In this document: positions 33,640 to 42,854 of the stretch, in pieces
How the letters are laid out: each line of letters opens with the position of its first letter
Numbering within the stretch: the stretch's first letter is position 1
Source of the DNA: Micrococcus sp. 2A
GTDB lineage: Bacteria; Actinomycetota; Actinomycetes; Actinomycetales; Micrococcaceae
Assembly: GCF_039519235.1 (NCBI RefSeq)
Contig: NZ_CP154351.1
Span: 2,542,001 to 2,606,000, forward strand
Direction: 5' to 3'
Length of the DNA: 64,000 nucleotides
Position numbers and translations under genes: made by a program
The notes under the pieces: generated by a model
Database searches by the model: none
Told to the model about the DNA's origin: nothing
Seen by the model: only the letters and a program-made list of their open reading frames with translations

Positions 33640-34290
33640 TGGCGTGACAGTCCTCCTGATCCTTGCGCGGTCGGGCGAGGTGCTGTTCGACCTCACGGAT
33701 CGCGCGGCGATCAGTCCCCTGCCCTCCAGGCGCGAGGTGCCCGGCTGCTCCGACGTCGACCTGTCCTCACCCAGGGTGCCCTCTTCCGCGCGGCTCCCGC
33801 CCAAGGCGGCGGTGGCCAGTTCGCCGAAGTAGTCCGCATCCACGTCTCGGCCGTCCTTGATGGCGCTCCGATGTGGAATCTCCTCGGAGATGTTCTCCAC
33901 GGCCGCGTTGTTCGCCGGGGCCACCACCATTTCGAAGCCGACCACCTCGGGCCAGAGTTTGCGCACCCGTCGTCGCGCCCTGCCCTCGCCGGTCCACTCA
34001 TGGGTGCGTTCGGTGAAGGCGTCGAGTGGGTTCTCACACGCCGACAATCGGCGTGCTCGTTCGACGACGTTGGACGCCAGGATGTCCCGGAGCATGGTCG
34101 TCTTGCCGGTTCCGGGTGGGCCGTTCACACCCATCAGACCTGGGCCGCGCGACGACATCAATGCGGGCGGCTTGCAGATGCCCCGTGTGCTCGTGGGCAG
34201 TCATATTCGAGGAACTCAGCGCTGGCCGCAGTGCCTGGATGGCGCACTTGTCCTCCTCTCCGAGTCTCAGCGCAGTTGAGTCCCGCATAG
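33640..34290 (-). pseudogene. Superfamily-1 helicase/AAA ATPase fragment
   Basis: The readable part, GVNGPPGTGKTTMLRDILAS, then VVERARRLSACENPLDAF, VGFEMVVAPANNAAVENISE and YFGELATAALGGS, is the Walker A region and the following segment of large DNA2/UvrD-like ATPases. It ends abruptly after LGGS: the expected continuation is absent and the frame only runs on into glpK antisense. The left side (beyond 34161) is scrambled up to the IS256 left end at 34278. Only ~120 codons remain of a gene that normally exceeds 1,000, so it is a fragment. Confidence 0.7.
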
Positions 34291-35694
34291 TGGTGTAGCG
34301 CCCGGTGGTCGGGCACGTCGTCTCAGACGTGGACGCGGCCACCGTGTGATCCTTCGAGTGAACCTCTCACAGCACCCTCGAATGGAGTCATCACGATGAC
34401 CGCTCCTCATATTCTCGACCCTGCCGGCCTGCTGAGCGAAGCCCTGTCCGAAGCGTCCCCGGACATGATGCGCCACTTGCTGCAGACCATGATCAACACC
34501 CTGCTCTCCGCCGATGCAGACGCGGTGGTCGGCGCCGAATGGGGCAAGCCCACCCCGACACGGTCCGCCCAGCGCAACGGGTACCGGCACCGGGACCTGG
34601 ACACCCGGGTCGGCACGGTCGATGTAGCCATCCCGAAGCTGCGCTCTGGGACGTACTTCCCGGAGTGGCTGCTGGAACGCCGAAAGAGAGCGGAGTCGGC
34701 GCTGATCACCGTGGTGGCGGACTGCTACTTGGCCGGGGTGAGTACCCGGCGGATGGACAAGCTGGTCAAGACCCTGGGGATCAATGCCCTCTCCAAGTCC
34801 CAGGTCTCCAGGATGGCCGCGGACCTGGATGAACACGTGGAGTCCTTCCGCCACCGGCCCCTGGATGAGGCCGGTCCGTTCACGTTCGTGGCCGCGGACG
34901 CGCTGACGATGAAGGTCCGCGAGGGCGGGCGGGTGGTCAACGCGGTGGTGCTGCTGGCTACCGGGGTCAACGGTGACGGCCACCGCGAGGTCCTGGGGAT
35001 GCGCGTGGCGACCAGTGAGACCGGTGCGGCGTGGAACGAGTTCTTCGCTGACCTCGTGGCCCGGGGCCTGGCCGGGGTCCGCCTGGTCACCAGTGACGCC
35101 CATGCCGGGCTCAAGGACGCCATCGCCGCCAACCTGCCCGGCGCCACCTGGCAGCGGTGCCGGACCCACTACGCGGCGAACCTGATGGGCATCACCCCGA
35201 AGTCCATGTGGCCGGCGGTGAAGGCCATGCTCCACTCGGTCTACGACCAGCCCGACGCCACGGCGGTGAACGCGCAGTTCGATCGGCTGCTGGACTACGT
35301 AAGCGAGAAGCTCCCGGCGGTGGCCGAGCACCTCGGTGATGCCCGGGCGGACATCCTGGCCTTCACGACGTTCCCGAAGGACGTCTGGACGCAGATCTGG
35401 TCGAACAACCCGGCCGAGCGGCTCAACCGGGAGATCCGCCGCCGCACCGACGCGGTGGGCATCTTCCCCAACCGGGCGGCCATCGTCAGGCTGGTCGGGG
35501 CGGTGCTGGCCGAGCAGACCGACGAATGGGCCGAAGGGCGCCGCTACCTCGGCCTCGAGGTCCTCGCCCGCTGCCGCCTCACCCCCGTCGAGGACACCGG
35601 AAGCGAGGTGGGCACCGACACCGACACTGCCCTCGAGCTCAGCGCCTGACAACCCCAACGAAGGATCCAACCGCTACACCACCACAAGGGGCTT
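34278..35694. mobile_element. IS256-family insertion sequence
   Basis: The element spans one transposase gene bounded by imperfect inverted repeats, 34278-34300 and 35672-35694, which share TGGTGTAGCG at the inner side and match at about 17 of 23 positions. No target-site duplication is visible; the outer flanks differ, so one end may be altered or the element has recombined. Confidence 0.8.
34396..35649 (+). CDS. IS256 family (Mutator-type) transposase
   Basis: A 417-residue DDE transposase: TRSAQRNGYRHRDLDTRVGT, FPEWLLERRKRAESALITVV, VSTRRMDKLVKTLGI, VAADALTMKVREGG and the second Asp in RLVTSDAHAGLKDAI, followed by QRCRTHYAANLM (C..H motif), and a Glu-containing WSNNPAERLNREIRRRT. It looks complete. 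ATG at 34396 is 118 bases inside the left end. Confidence 0.93.
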   Translation: MTAPHILDPAGLLSEALSEASPDMMRHLLQTMINTLLSADADAVVGAEWGKPTPTRSAQRNGYRHRDLDTRVGTVDVAIPKLRSGTYFPEWLLERRKRAESALITVVADCYLAGVSTRRMDKLVKTLGINALSKSQVSRMAADLDEHVESFRHRPLDEAGPFTFVAADALTMKVREGGRVVNAVVLLATGVNGDGHREVLGMRVATSETGAAWNEFFADLVARGLAGVRLVTSDAHAGLKDAIAANLPGATWQRCRTHYAANLMGITPKSMWPAVKAMLHSVYDQPDATAVNAQFDRLLDYVSEKLPAVAEHLGDARADILAFTTFPKDVWTQIWSNNPAERLNREIRRRTDAVGIFPNRAAIVRLVGAVLAEQTDEWAEGRRYLGLEVLARCRLTPVEDTGSEVGTDTDTALELSA

Positions 35695-35763
35695 GACCCT
35701 CAGCGCGGGCATTCCATCCCCCCGTCTGCCCTTCGCTCTCTCCCCCCGGACAACGACGTCCGT

Positions 35764-36615
35764 TCAGTTCCGGTTCAGTCCGAACCGGCGCGTCATCAGA
35801 GCCTCCTTGTAGTGCTTCTCCGCGGCGTCGATCTGGGCCTGCGGGGTATTGGAGCCGAACACGCGCAACAGGCTGAACGTGTACCGCTCCGGCTGGGCGG
35901 GGTCGAGCTCCAGGGCATCCCGGAGGGCGACGTTCCCGCCATGCCCGTCACGGGCGTAGGCCTCCCACCGCCCGAGCACACCACGCTCGCCGTCGGCCTT
36001 GCCGACATAACACTGGCCCGCGGTCTCGTCGGCGATCAGGTAGATCCCGCGTACGGCCTCCAGGGCGGTGCGCCAGCCTGCGTAGCGAGTCTCGGTCACC
36101 ATTGACTGCAGGTCCCCGTAGCTGAGCAGCACGTGGTCGAAGCCGGGGAACGCCTCGGTGGTGGGGTCGGCGATCTCGAGGACGGGGAACCGCGCCGCCA
36201 GGGGGCCGCGCTTGGCCCAGTTCACGGGGTCTGCGGACCACTCCACCACCAGGCGCTCCTCGAGGGAGGCCAGCAGCGGCACCGGCGCAACGTCGTAGTA
36301 CCGGTGCCGCTCCGTGCGCTCAGCCACGGCCTCCCCGCGGTTCTCGTACACGGCGGTGAGGCGAGAGCGACGCCCGCCCTCCCCCATGAAGATCAGCCAG
36401 TGGCGGGCGGGCTCCTTCGGGAACTTCCCCACGTGGTGCTGCTCCCGCGTGTAAGCCAGCACGCGCTCCGGCGTGGCTGCCGCCCGCGACGGCAGCCCCG
36501 ACTCCTTGTAGGTGTGGCGGATGGCCAGGACGTCGTGCGGGTCGAGGCTGGCGGCCGCTAGGACGGCCCCGAGGGTGAGGACGAAGGGCTGGGGAACCGG
36601 ATCAGAGTGCGGCAT
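35764..36615 (-). CDS. GIY-YIG nuclease family protein
   Basis: A 283-residue protein. The first ~185 residues have no assigned domain (PHDVLAIRHTYKESGLP, ARHWLIFMGEGGR). The C-terminal third is a GIY-YIG domain: GIYLIADETAGQCYVGKADG, LGRWEAYARDGHGGNVALRD and RYTFSLLRVF. The GIY and YVG tyrosines and the following Arg are present; the Glu on the last helix is plausible in DAAEKHYKEAL. Many such stand-alone proteins accompany mobile elements or restriction genes. It lies between an IS256 element and an AlbA_2 gene. Confidence 0.85.
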   Translation of the reverse strand: MPHSDPVPQPFVLTLGAVLAAASLDPHDVLAIRHTYKESGLPSRAAATPERVLAYTREQHHVGKFPKEPARHWLIFMGEGGRRSRLTAVYENRGEAVAERTERHRYYDVAPVPLLASLEERLVVEWSADPVNWAKRGPLAARFPVLEIADPTTEAFPGFDHVLLSYGDLQSMVTETRYAGWRTALEAVRGIYLIADETAGQCYVGKADGERGVLGRWEAYARDGHGGNVALRDALELDPAQPERYTFSLLRVFGSNTPQAQIDAAEKHYKEALMTRRFGLNRN

Positions 36616-36711
36616 AGGACCTCATTCTGCTCATGGGACGGATCCACATCGACAGATTGACACTTCAGACTCACAGTCGACCACCAAGGGGGGCTCTCAA
36701 GAGCGGCAGTG

Positions 36712-38286
36712 TCAGTCTCCCGCCCCTCTGGCCGACACCAGTCGGTACCGGGTGTCCTTGTGGCCCTGACCGCCGGTCATCTCCACCAGCCCGTCGAGCA
36801 GCGGCTGGCGGAGCGCGTAGCGGATCTGCCGCGCGGTCAGCATGGTGGCCTCCTCCAGGTCGCGGATGCCCACCGCCTCCCCCGCGGCCAGGGCACCGAG
36901 GACGCGCCCCTCGTGGCGGGTGGGCGCGGAGCTGGGCGGCACGGCCGACGACGGTGTCCCGGCCTTCGCCCCGGGCGTCACCTCCGCGGGGGACGTCGTC
37001 GCGACCTCCACGGCAGGCTCCCGCCGACTCGGCCGAGCCCCCTCGGGCCGCGGCCGCCAGAGCAGAGCCTTGAACTGGACGCCCGTGTCGATGAGCTGAG
37101 GCCGGTCCAGCCCCCACTGCCGAGCGGACCGGAACACCTCGTGGATGCCGCCGCCCTCGCCCTCGATGACGGAGGCGCCGTCCGGCGTCGTGAGCTTCTT
37201 GGCGATCTGGTACAGCCGCTGATTGACGGCGGCCTGGGCGTGTTCGTCACTTTCGAGCTGGGTGAGTGACACTCCGCGGAGGCCGCCCGGGCTCTGGATG
37301 AACAGGGCCCGGTCCGTGAGCCGCACCTGGATGGCCTTGCCCGCGCCGAGGGTGTCGGGGCCGAGGTCGCGGTGCACGAGGGCGTTGCCGAGGAGTTCAC
37401 GGACGGCGGCGAGCGGGAGCTCGGGGCGGCGCTCGAGCTGACCGTCGGGGCGGTACACGTGCTCGGTCCCGAGGTTCTGGCGCACCCAGGCCATCACCTC
37501 GTCGAGCAGCACGGGGACGGGGCCGGTGAAGTCCGTGAGGTTGCGGCTGCGCGCCTGCCCCTCTCCCCCGCGCACCTGGACGGCGGCGGTGACGGTGAGC
37601 CCCGGATAGCGGCCCTGCGGGTAGTCGCCGAGGGCGTAGAGGCCGGCCAGGGTGGGCTCCCCGGCGGCGGTGAGGACGTTGGTCTGGCGGAGGATCTCCT
37701 GGTGCGTGCGGTCACGGAGGCGGCGGTCCCGCTCGCGCACGGCCGCCACGTAGTCGGTCACGAGCTCGGGGACCAGGTCCTCCTCGCTCATCCCGGTGAC
37801 GGGCTTGACGTCGTAGTCCACGCGCTCGTCGGCGTGAAGCTTGGCGACCTCCAGCATGCGCAGCTCGTGCGCGTGCATCACGTAGTCGCCGTCGGACTGG
37901 CGGAGATAGGCCTGCCCTCGCACCGTTGCGGGCCGGTCCGTGAGGCGCAGGGGCACCACGTGGGCGACGAGCACGTCCTTCCCGTCCAGGCGGAAGACCT
38001 GGGGCAGGAGGGTCGGACTGGGCGTGACGGCCTCGCGCGCCTGGGCCACGAGCCCCGCCTCCAGCACGGCGACGTCGGGCACGCCCACCACGCGGAACTC
38101 GCCGTGCGCCTCGTCGACGCCGCAGACGACGGTTCCACCGGCGGGCATGTTGGCGAAGGCGCAAAGCGTCTCCGGCATGGAAGGGACGCCGCCCGTCGCC
38201 CGCTTGACCTCGACCGAGGTGGTGTCGCCACGGCGCGCGCGGAGGGCTTCGAGGGTGGCCGTCAGATCATCAGAGGACCAGTTCAC
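36712..38286 (-). CDS. AlbA_2 (Schlafen-type) protein with GHKL-like region, second copy type
   Basis: A 524-residue protein with the same layout as the one at 18196-19863 but only distantly similar. N-terminal AlbA_2: TTSVEVKRATGGVPSMPETL, then FANMPAGGTVVCGVDEAHGE. The middle holds LAAVRELLGNALVHRDLG and QSPGGLRGVSLTQLESDEHA (HATPase_c_4-like), and EGEGGGIHEVFRSARQWGLD. After a Pro/Ala-rich linker the C-terminal winged helix is GEAVGIRDLEEATMLTARQI. ATG at 38286. Role unknown; such genes sit near defence and mobile DNA, as here. Confidence 0.82.
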   Translation of the reverse strand: MNWSSDDLTATLEALRARRGDTTSVEVKRATGGVPSMPETLCAFANMPAGGTVVCGVDEAHGEFRVVGVPDVAVLEAGLVAQAREAVTPSPTLLPQVFRLDGKDVLVAHVVPLRLTDRPATVRGQAYLRQSDGDYVMHAHELRMLEVAKLHADERVDYDVKPVTGMSEEDLVPELVTDYVAAVRERDRRLRDRTHQEILRQTNVLTAAGEPTLAGLYALGDYPQGRYPGLTVTAAVQVRGGEGQARSRNLTDFTGPVPVLLDEVMAWVRQNLGTEHVYRPDGQLERRPELPLAAVRELLGNALVHRDLGPDTLGAGKAIQVRLTDRALFIQSPGGLRGVSLTQLESDEHAQAAVNQRLYQIAKKLTTPDGASVIEGEGGGIHEVFRSARQWGLDRPQLIDTGVQFKALLWRPRPEGARPSRREPAVEVATTSPAEVTPGAKAGTPSSAVPPSSAPTRHEGRVLGALAAGEAVGIRDLEEATMLTARQIRYALRQPLLDGLVEMTGGQGHKDTRYRLVSARGAGD

Positions 38287-38288
38287 AG

Positions 38289-38318
38289 TGACAACTGTAA
38301 GTCATGGTGTCAGTGTCA
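38289..38318 (-). promoter_or_regulatory. TGACA/TGTCA repeats upstream of the second AlbA_2 gene
   Basis: TGACA at 38289-38293 faces the tandem GTGTCAGTGTCA at 38307-38318, directly upstream of the start at 38286. The arrangement looks like an operator, perhaps for autoregulation. Confidence 0.35.
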
Positions 38319-38359
38319 TGACGGGCGCTTCCCGTGACGACCGTTCAACCCGGACCCCG

Positions 38360-38679
38360 GCGCCGTCGAGAACCTGGGTGAGGTGCGCGACCGCAGCGGT
38401 ATGAACGTGTGCCCGCGGGAGATCGAGGAGGTGCTCTACGAGCACCCGGCGGTGGCCGAGGCTGCCGCGGTGGGCGTGCCACACCCGGAGCTCGGCGAGG
38501 AGGTGGCCGCCCACGTGGTGCTCGCCCCGGGGGCGGAGGCGACGGCGGAGGAGCTCATCGCGCACGTGAAGTCCCAGGTAGCGCCCTACAAGTACCCGCG
38601 CACCGTCACCGTCCGGGACGGGCTGCCCAAGACCGCCACGGGCAAGATCCTCAAGCGGGAGCTGGCGACGGCGGAGTGA
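38360..38679 (+). pseudogene. Acyl-CoA ligase (FadD-like) C-terminal fragment
   Basis: The last ~90 codons of an acyl-CoA ligase close to the gene at 11814 remain: GMNVCPREIEEVLYEHPAVA, then AHVVLAPGAEATAEELIAHV and PKTATGKILKRELATAE. Before it, ENLGEV is joined directly to the later GMNV, so an internal segment is missing. No adenylation domain or true start is present. Confidence 0.85.
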
Positions 38680-38721
38680 GGCGGGGCCGGCCCCGGGCAG
38701 GGCCCGGGCTCTTGGTCCACA

Positions 38722-38784
38722 GGACCGCAGGTTTCCGTCAGAACCTGAGCCGTCGGCTCAGGTTCTGACGGAAACCTGCGGTCC
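38722..38784. repeat. Perfect 31-bp-arm palindrome
   Basis: Left arm 38722-38752 and right arm 38754-38784 are exact reverse complements around a single T at 38753. The GC/AT mix of the stem differs from its surroundings. It lies downstream of the FadD fragment and upstream of the DUF262 gene and could act as a terminator, but no T-run follows. Confidence 0.95.
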
Positions 38785-40022
38785 GCGCGCGGCGACGGCG
38801 CGATCGGCGACGCCACGGGGAGCGCCGACGGCGCTGGGGTCGCTGACGGCTTTCAGTAGGCTCAGACTCACCGCGTGGGCGCCATGGTGGATGAACCCGG
38901 CTCCCGGAGGGCGCGTCCCACGCGATACGCCCGTGTTCCGAGACCTCGACGGAATGGAATCCCGTGTCGACCTTCCAGACCCCCCAGTACACGATCGTCG
39001 AACTGCTGAACAAGGCTCAGTGCGGCGAGCTTCAGCTTCCCGACTTCCAGCGGCCTTATCGGTGGGACGACGAGCGCATCCGGTCCCTGCTGGTCACGAT
39101 CCTCCGCGGGCACCCCATGGGCGTCATCATGACCCTCAAGACCGGAGGTCATAATGTCCGCTTCAAGCCGCGCCCCATCACCGGTATCGGCCACGAGGGC
39201 CTGAAGGAGCCCGAACTCCTTCTTCTGGACGGTCAGCAGCGCACCACCTCGATGGTGCAGGCCCTCACGGGGGATGGCGTGGTGGACACGGAAGACGCGC
39301 GCCATCACAAGCTGAGGCGCCGATACTTCGTGGACGTGGTCAAGGCACTGGGCGATGTCCGGGAACAGGAGGACGCCGTCGTGTCTCTGCCAGACTCGGG
39401 CATCGTCACGGGGAACATCGGCCGAGACGTCGTGCTGGATGTGACGACGGAGGAGAAGCAGCACGCGGCGGGACTCATGCCTGCCACGGTCCTCTTCGAC
39501 AGTGCACGCTGCTTCGCGTGGATGATGGGCTACCAGCAGGGCGCCCCGGAGCGGATGGCCGTCACCCAGCAGTTCCTCTCGACCGTGGCCCAGTCCGTGC
39601 AGACGTACAAGGTGCCCGCCATCGAACTCGACAAGGACATCTCCAAGGACGCTGTCGCCACCGTCTTCGAGAAGGTGAACACGGGCGGTCTGCGCCTCGA
39701 CGTCTTCGAGCTCCTCACGGCCACTTTCGCGGGCGACGGCGCCTACTTCAAGGAGACGGGCGAGGACTTCCGTCTGGCTGAGGACTGGGCGCGCACCGAG
39801 GAGGTGCTCCACAAGTACCCGGTGCTCAAAGAAGTGAGGAGCACAGACTTCCTCATGGCTGTCTCCGTGCTGATCACCCTGTCCAAGCGCCGCACAGCCC
39901 TGGCCGCCGGCAAGACGGGCAAGCAGGTGCCCCAGACCAGCGCCCGCCGTGAAGACATCCTCAGCATGAGTCTGGACGACTACCGGACCTGGGCTCCTCA
40001 GCTGCGGGATGCCTTGCCTAGG

Positions 40023-41111
40023 TGTACCCGGTCAGGACGTTGGTGGCACGAGGGAGCTTGAACAAAGGAGAACCTCCGGGTGGGATGTGGCTTGTCTAAG
40101 GCCCACATCACAAACCCAGAGGTTCTCATGTCCCACGGTAGCGCCCGCCTGACCGTTCACGGTCGTCGACTCATCGTCCAACGCCACCAAGCCGGATGGG
40201 CTCAAGCCCACATCGCCGCCGCGATGGGGGTCTCACGAAAATGCGTGAAAACCTGGATCGACCGGTACGCGTGCGAGGGCGATGCAGGCCTGGCCACGCG
40301 TTCCTCCCGCCCCCACACCAGCCCCACGAGATCTTCTGCAGCCACGGAGCAGGCGGTGCTCGCCGCTCGCGCCGAGCACCGGTACGGGCAGGACCGTCTT
40401 GCCCCGCTCACCGGGGTTCCAGCACGCACGATCGGCAGGATCCTGCGTCGTCATCACGTGCCCCGCCTGGCCGCATGCGACCCGATCACCGGGGAGGTGA
40501 TCCGTTCTTCGAAGACGACCACGCGCCGGTACGAACGAGACCGGCCCGGGGAACTGGTCCACGTGGACGTGAAGAAGCTGGGCAAGATCCCCGAGGGCGG
40601 GGGCTGGAGAGCACGAGGACGCGCGGCGACCGAGGCTGAGAAAGGCCGGCGCCCCAAGATCGGATACGACTACGTGCACGCGATGGTCGATGACCATTCC
40701 CGCTTGGCCTACGCCGAGGTCCTGGCCGACGAGACCGGGCAGACGTGCGCGGGATTCCTGCAGCGGGCCGCGGCGTACTTCGCCTCTCGGGGGATCACGA
40801 GGATCGAGCGTGTCATCACGGACAACGCGTTCGCGTATCGCCATAGTGCAGCGTTCCGGGCCGCGGTGGCCGGGCTCGGGGCCAGGCAGAAGTTCATCCG
40901 CCCGCACTGCCCGTGGCAGAACGGCAAGGTCGAGCGGTTCAACCGGACGCTGGCGATCGAGTGGGCCTACCGGCAGGTGTTCACCTCCAGTGCTCACCGA
41001 CAGGACGCGCTTGTCCCGTGGTTGGAGTACTACAACACTGAGCGGGGTCACGCCGCGCTCGGAGGACACCCGCCCATGAACCGGGTGCCACCAACCTCAT
41101 GACCGGGTACA
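40023..41111. mobile_element. IS481-family insertion (1089 bp) with 6-bp target duplication
   Basis: Starts TGTACCCGGTCA and ends with its reverse complement pattern (TGACCGGGTACA), flanked by CCTAGG at 40017-40022 and 41112-41117. CTAG-centred 6-bp duplications are typical of IS481 elements. Confidence 0.95.
40128..41102 (+). CDS. IS481 family transposase (first element)
   Basis: A 324-residue transposase: helix-turn-helix (QAHIAAAMGVSRKCVKTWID), then a DDE core with GELVHVDVKKLGKIPEGGGW, AMVDDHSRLAYAEVL, RVITDNAFAY and NGKVERFNRTLAIEWAY. The ATG at 40128 follows GAGGTT; the protein ends with its own TGA inside the right inverted repeat. Confidence 0.95.
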   Translation: MSHGSARLTVHGRRLIVQRHQAGWAQAHIAAAMGVSRKCVKTWIDRYACEGDAGLATRSSRPHTSPTRSSAATEQAVLAARAEHRYGQDRLAPLTGVPARTIGRILRRHHVPRLAACDPITGEVIRSSKTTTRRYERDRPGELVHVDVKKLGKIPEGGGWRARGRAATEAEKGRRPKIGYDYVHAMVDDHSRLAYAEVLADETGQTCAGFLQRAAAYFASRGITRIERVITDNAFAYRHSAAFRAAVAGLGARQKFIRPHCPWQNGKVERFNRTLAIEWAYRQVFTSSAHRQDALVPWLEYYNTERGHAALGGHPPMNRVPPTS

Positions 41112-42024
41112 CCTAGGGTGGCCAGGCATCTCCGCGATCTCCACATCCATGAGAGTCGGGGCATCCCGTACAGCTCGCAGGTCGTTTCGTTGATGATCGT
41201 CACCACCCTGCTGGGCGAGCGAGCTGAAGAGCACGCGGTGCGCGCGCGCTTGAACCAATGGTTCTGGTGCGGAGTTCTGGGCGAGCTCTACGGGTCTACG
41301 ATCACGACCCAGCTGGCCAAGGACGCGGAGCAGTTGCCCGATTGGTCTCTGGACAAGAGCTCTACCACTCCGGAGGCCATCATCCGCGCCAGCTTCGCGG
41401 AGTCACGTCTCGGTTCTCTGCGCTCACGGCAGTCCGCCGCCTACAAGGGCGTCTACGCGCTGATCATGGCGCAGCAGACCCCCGTGAAGGACTGGATGTT
41501 GGATCAGAAGCTTGACTTCCAGTCGTATGACGAGCTGCAGGTCGACATCCATCATGTCTTCCCCAAGAAGTGGTGCGAGGACAACGCGATCGAGTATTGG
41601 CGACGCGAGAGCATCATCAACAAGACTCCTCTGGCGAAGAAGACAAACATCCGCCTTCGGGGCGACTCACCCGCCGTCTACATCGACCGCCTAGATGCGA
41701 AGGGCCTCAGTGCGGAACAGGTGGACGCGCAGATTGCGACCCATGCGATTGACCCGGCGTTTCTCCGGTCAGGGTACTTCGACGGCTACTTCCAGGATCG
41801 TCGCCGTCGACTCGTGGACCTCATTGAGAGCGCCATGGGCAAGTCCGTCGTTCGCGACTGGGACGTTGATTCCGAATCAACGGATGCACCCGCGAACTTC
41901 AATGAGCCAGCGGCATCGACGGGCGGTGTCTCCATTGGGGGCGAGCCGACACCGGACAGGACCATCTGATCCTATCGGAGGCGAACTGGCCCACCGCTCT
42001 CGGACCGGCTCATGAGGAGACGGC

Positions 42025-42759
42025 TCAGCTCTGCGCGCGGTACTCGGAGGCGAGCATCGCGTAGGTGACGCCGTCGATCCACCCGCGGGTGAGATGCAGC
42101 GGCTCCTCCTTGAACATGCCCTCGTGGCGCAGCCCCACCTTGGCCATGACGCGCAGGCTGGGCGCGTTGTCCGCGAAGGCCTCCGCCTCCACGCGGCGCA
42201 CGCCCAGGCCGGTGAAGGCGAGGTCTAGCAGGGCGCGGGCCTGCGCAGCCACGGCGGCGTACCAGCCGGTGCCGAGCACGTCCGAGGCGGCCAGGTAGTC
42301 GGCCAGACGGTCCGGGTCGGAGGGCTCGCCCCCGGGGACCTTCACGAGGGAGCCGTCGGCCAGCTCCACGCGCATGTACTGCGCCTGGCTGCCCGTGTAC
42401 TCGCCGGCGTTGACGCAGCGGGACTGGTAGCCGGCCTGGCAGATCTCGCACGTGTTGTCCGAGAGCATGAACGATCCGATCACGAAGTCGCCGAGCTGGA
42501 GGGTGGCGACCTCCGCGCCCTTCTCCACGATCGTGCCCACGTACTCGTGGCCCATCCGCCGGTGGTCCACCTCGTTGTGGCCGCGGTAGGGCCACAGGTC
42601 CGAGCCGCACACGCACGCGGCGGCCAGCTTCAGGACCACGTCACCGGGCTTCTGCACGCGCGGGGTGTCCACCTCCTCAACGACGACGTCGCCCGGCGCC
42701 CGCATGACGACGGCCTTCATGGTGGCGGGGATCTCGGGGGTGGCGGTGTCGGTGGTCAT
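42025..42759 (-). pseudogene. Chimeric ORF: alcohol dehydrogenase N-half fused to GNAT C-terminus
   Basis: The first ~174 codons (MTTDTATPEIPATMKAVVMR to WYAAVAAQA) are a near copy of the zinc dehydrogenase at 8844-9905, including the catalytic-zinc and structural-zinc motifs. At about 42243 the sequence changes in frame to RALLDLAFTGLGVRRVEAEA and continues to MLASEYRAQS, the C-terminal part of a RimJ/RimL-type GNAT like that at 26460-26790. The NAD-binding domain and the GNAT N-terminal half are both absent, so no known activity is likely. The frame is open and the promoter side was duplicated too, so a protein may be made. Confidence 0.85.
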
Positions 42760-42854
42760 CGTCGGTCCTCTCGTGTGAGCCGGTCGTCTGTGCCGGGAAC
42801 TTGGCCGCGGCGCGCTGGGGAGAAGTCTCCCTCTGCTAGACCGGCGTCAGCATG

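Larger units (their letters stand above)
38964..41969 (+). pseudogene. DUF262/DUF1524 (GmrSD-like) nuclease interrupted by IS481
   Basis: Two halves flank an IS. Codons 38964-40022 give the DUF262 (GmrS/ParB-like) half: LPDFQRPYRWDDERIRSLLV, then LLLLDGQQRTTSMVQALTG (DGQQR at 89-93). Codons from 41118 give the rest, with DIHHVFPKKWCEDNAIEYW, the HNH-type motif of DUF1524 (GmrD). Removing the IS (40023-41111) and one copy of the CCTAGG target duplication restores an uninterrupted 636-residue frame at the join LPR|VARHLRDL. GmrSD enzymes cut DNA with modified (e.g. glucosylated) cytosines. The gene is inactivated by the insertion. Confidence 0.92.
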
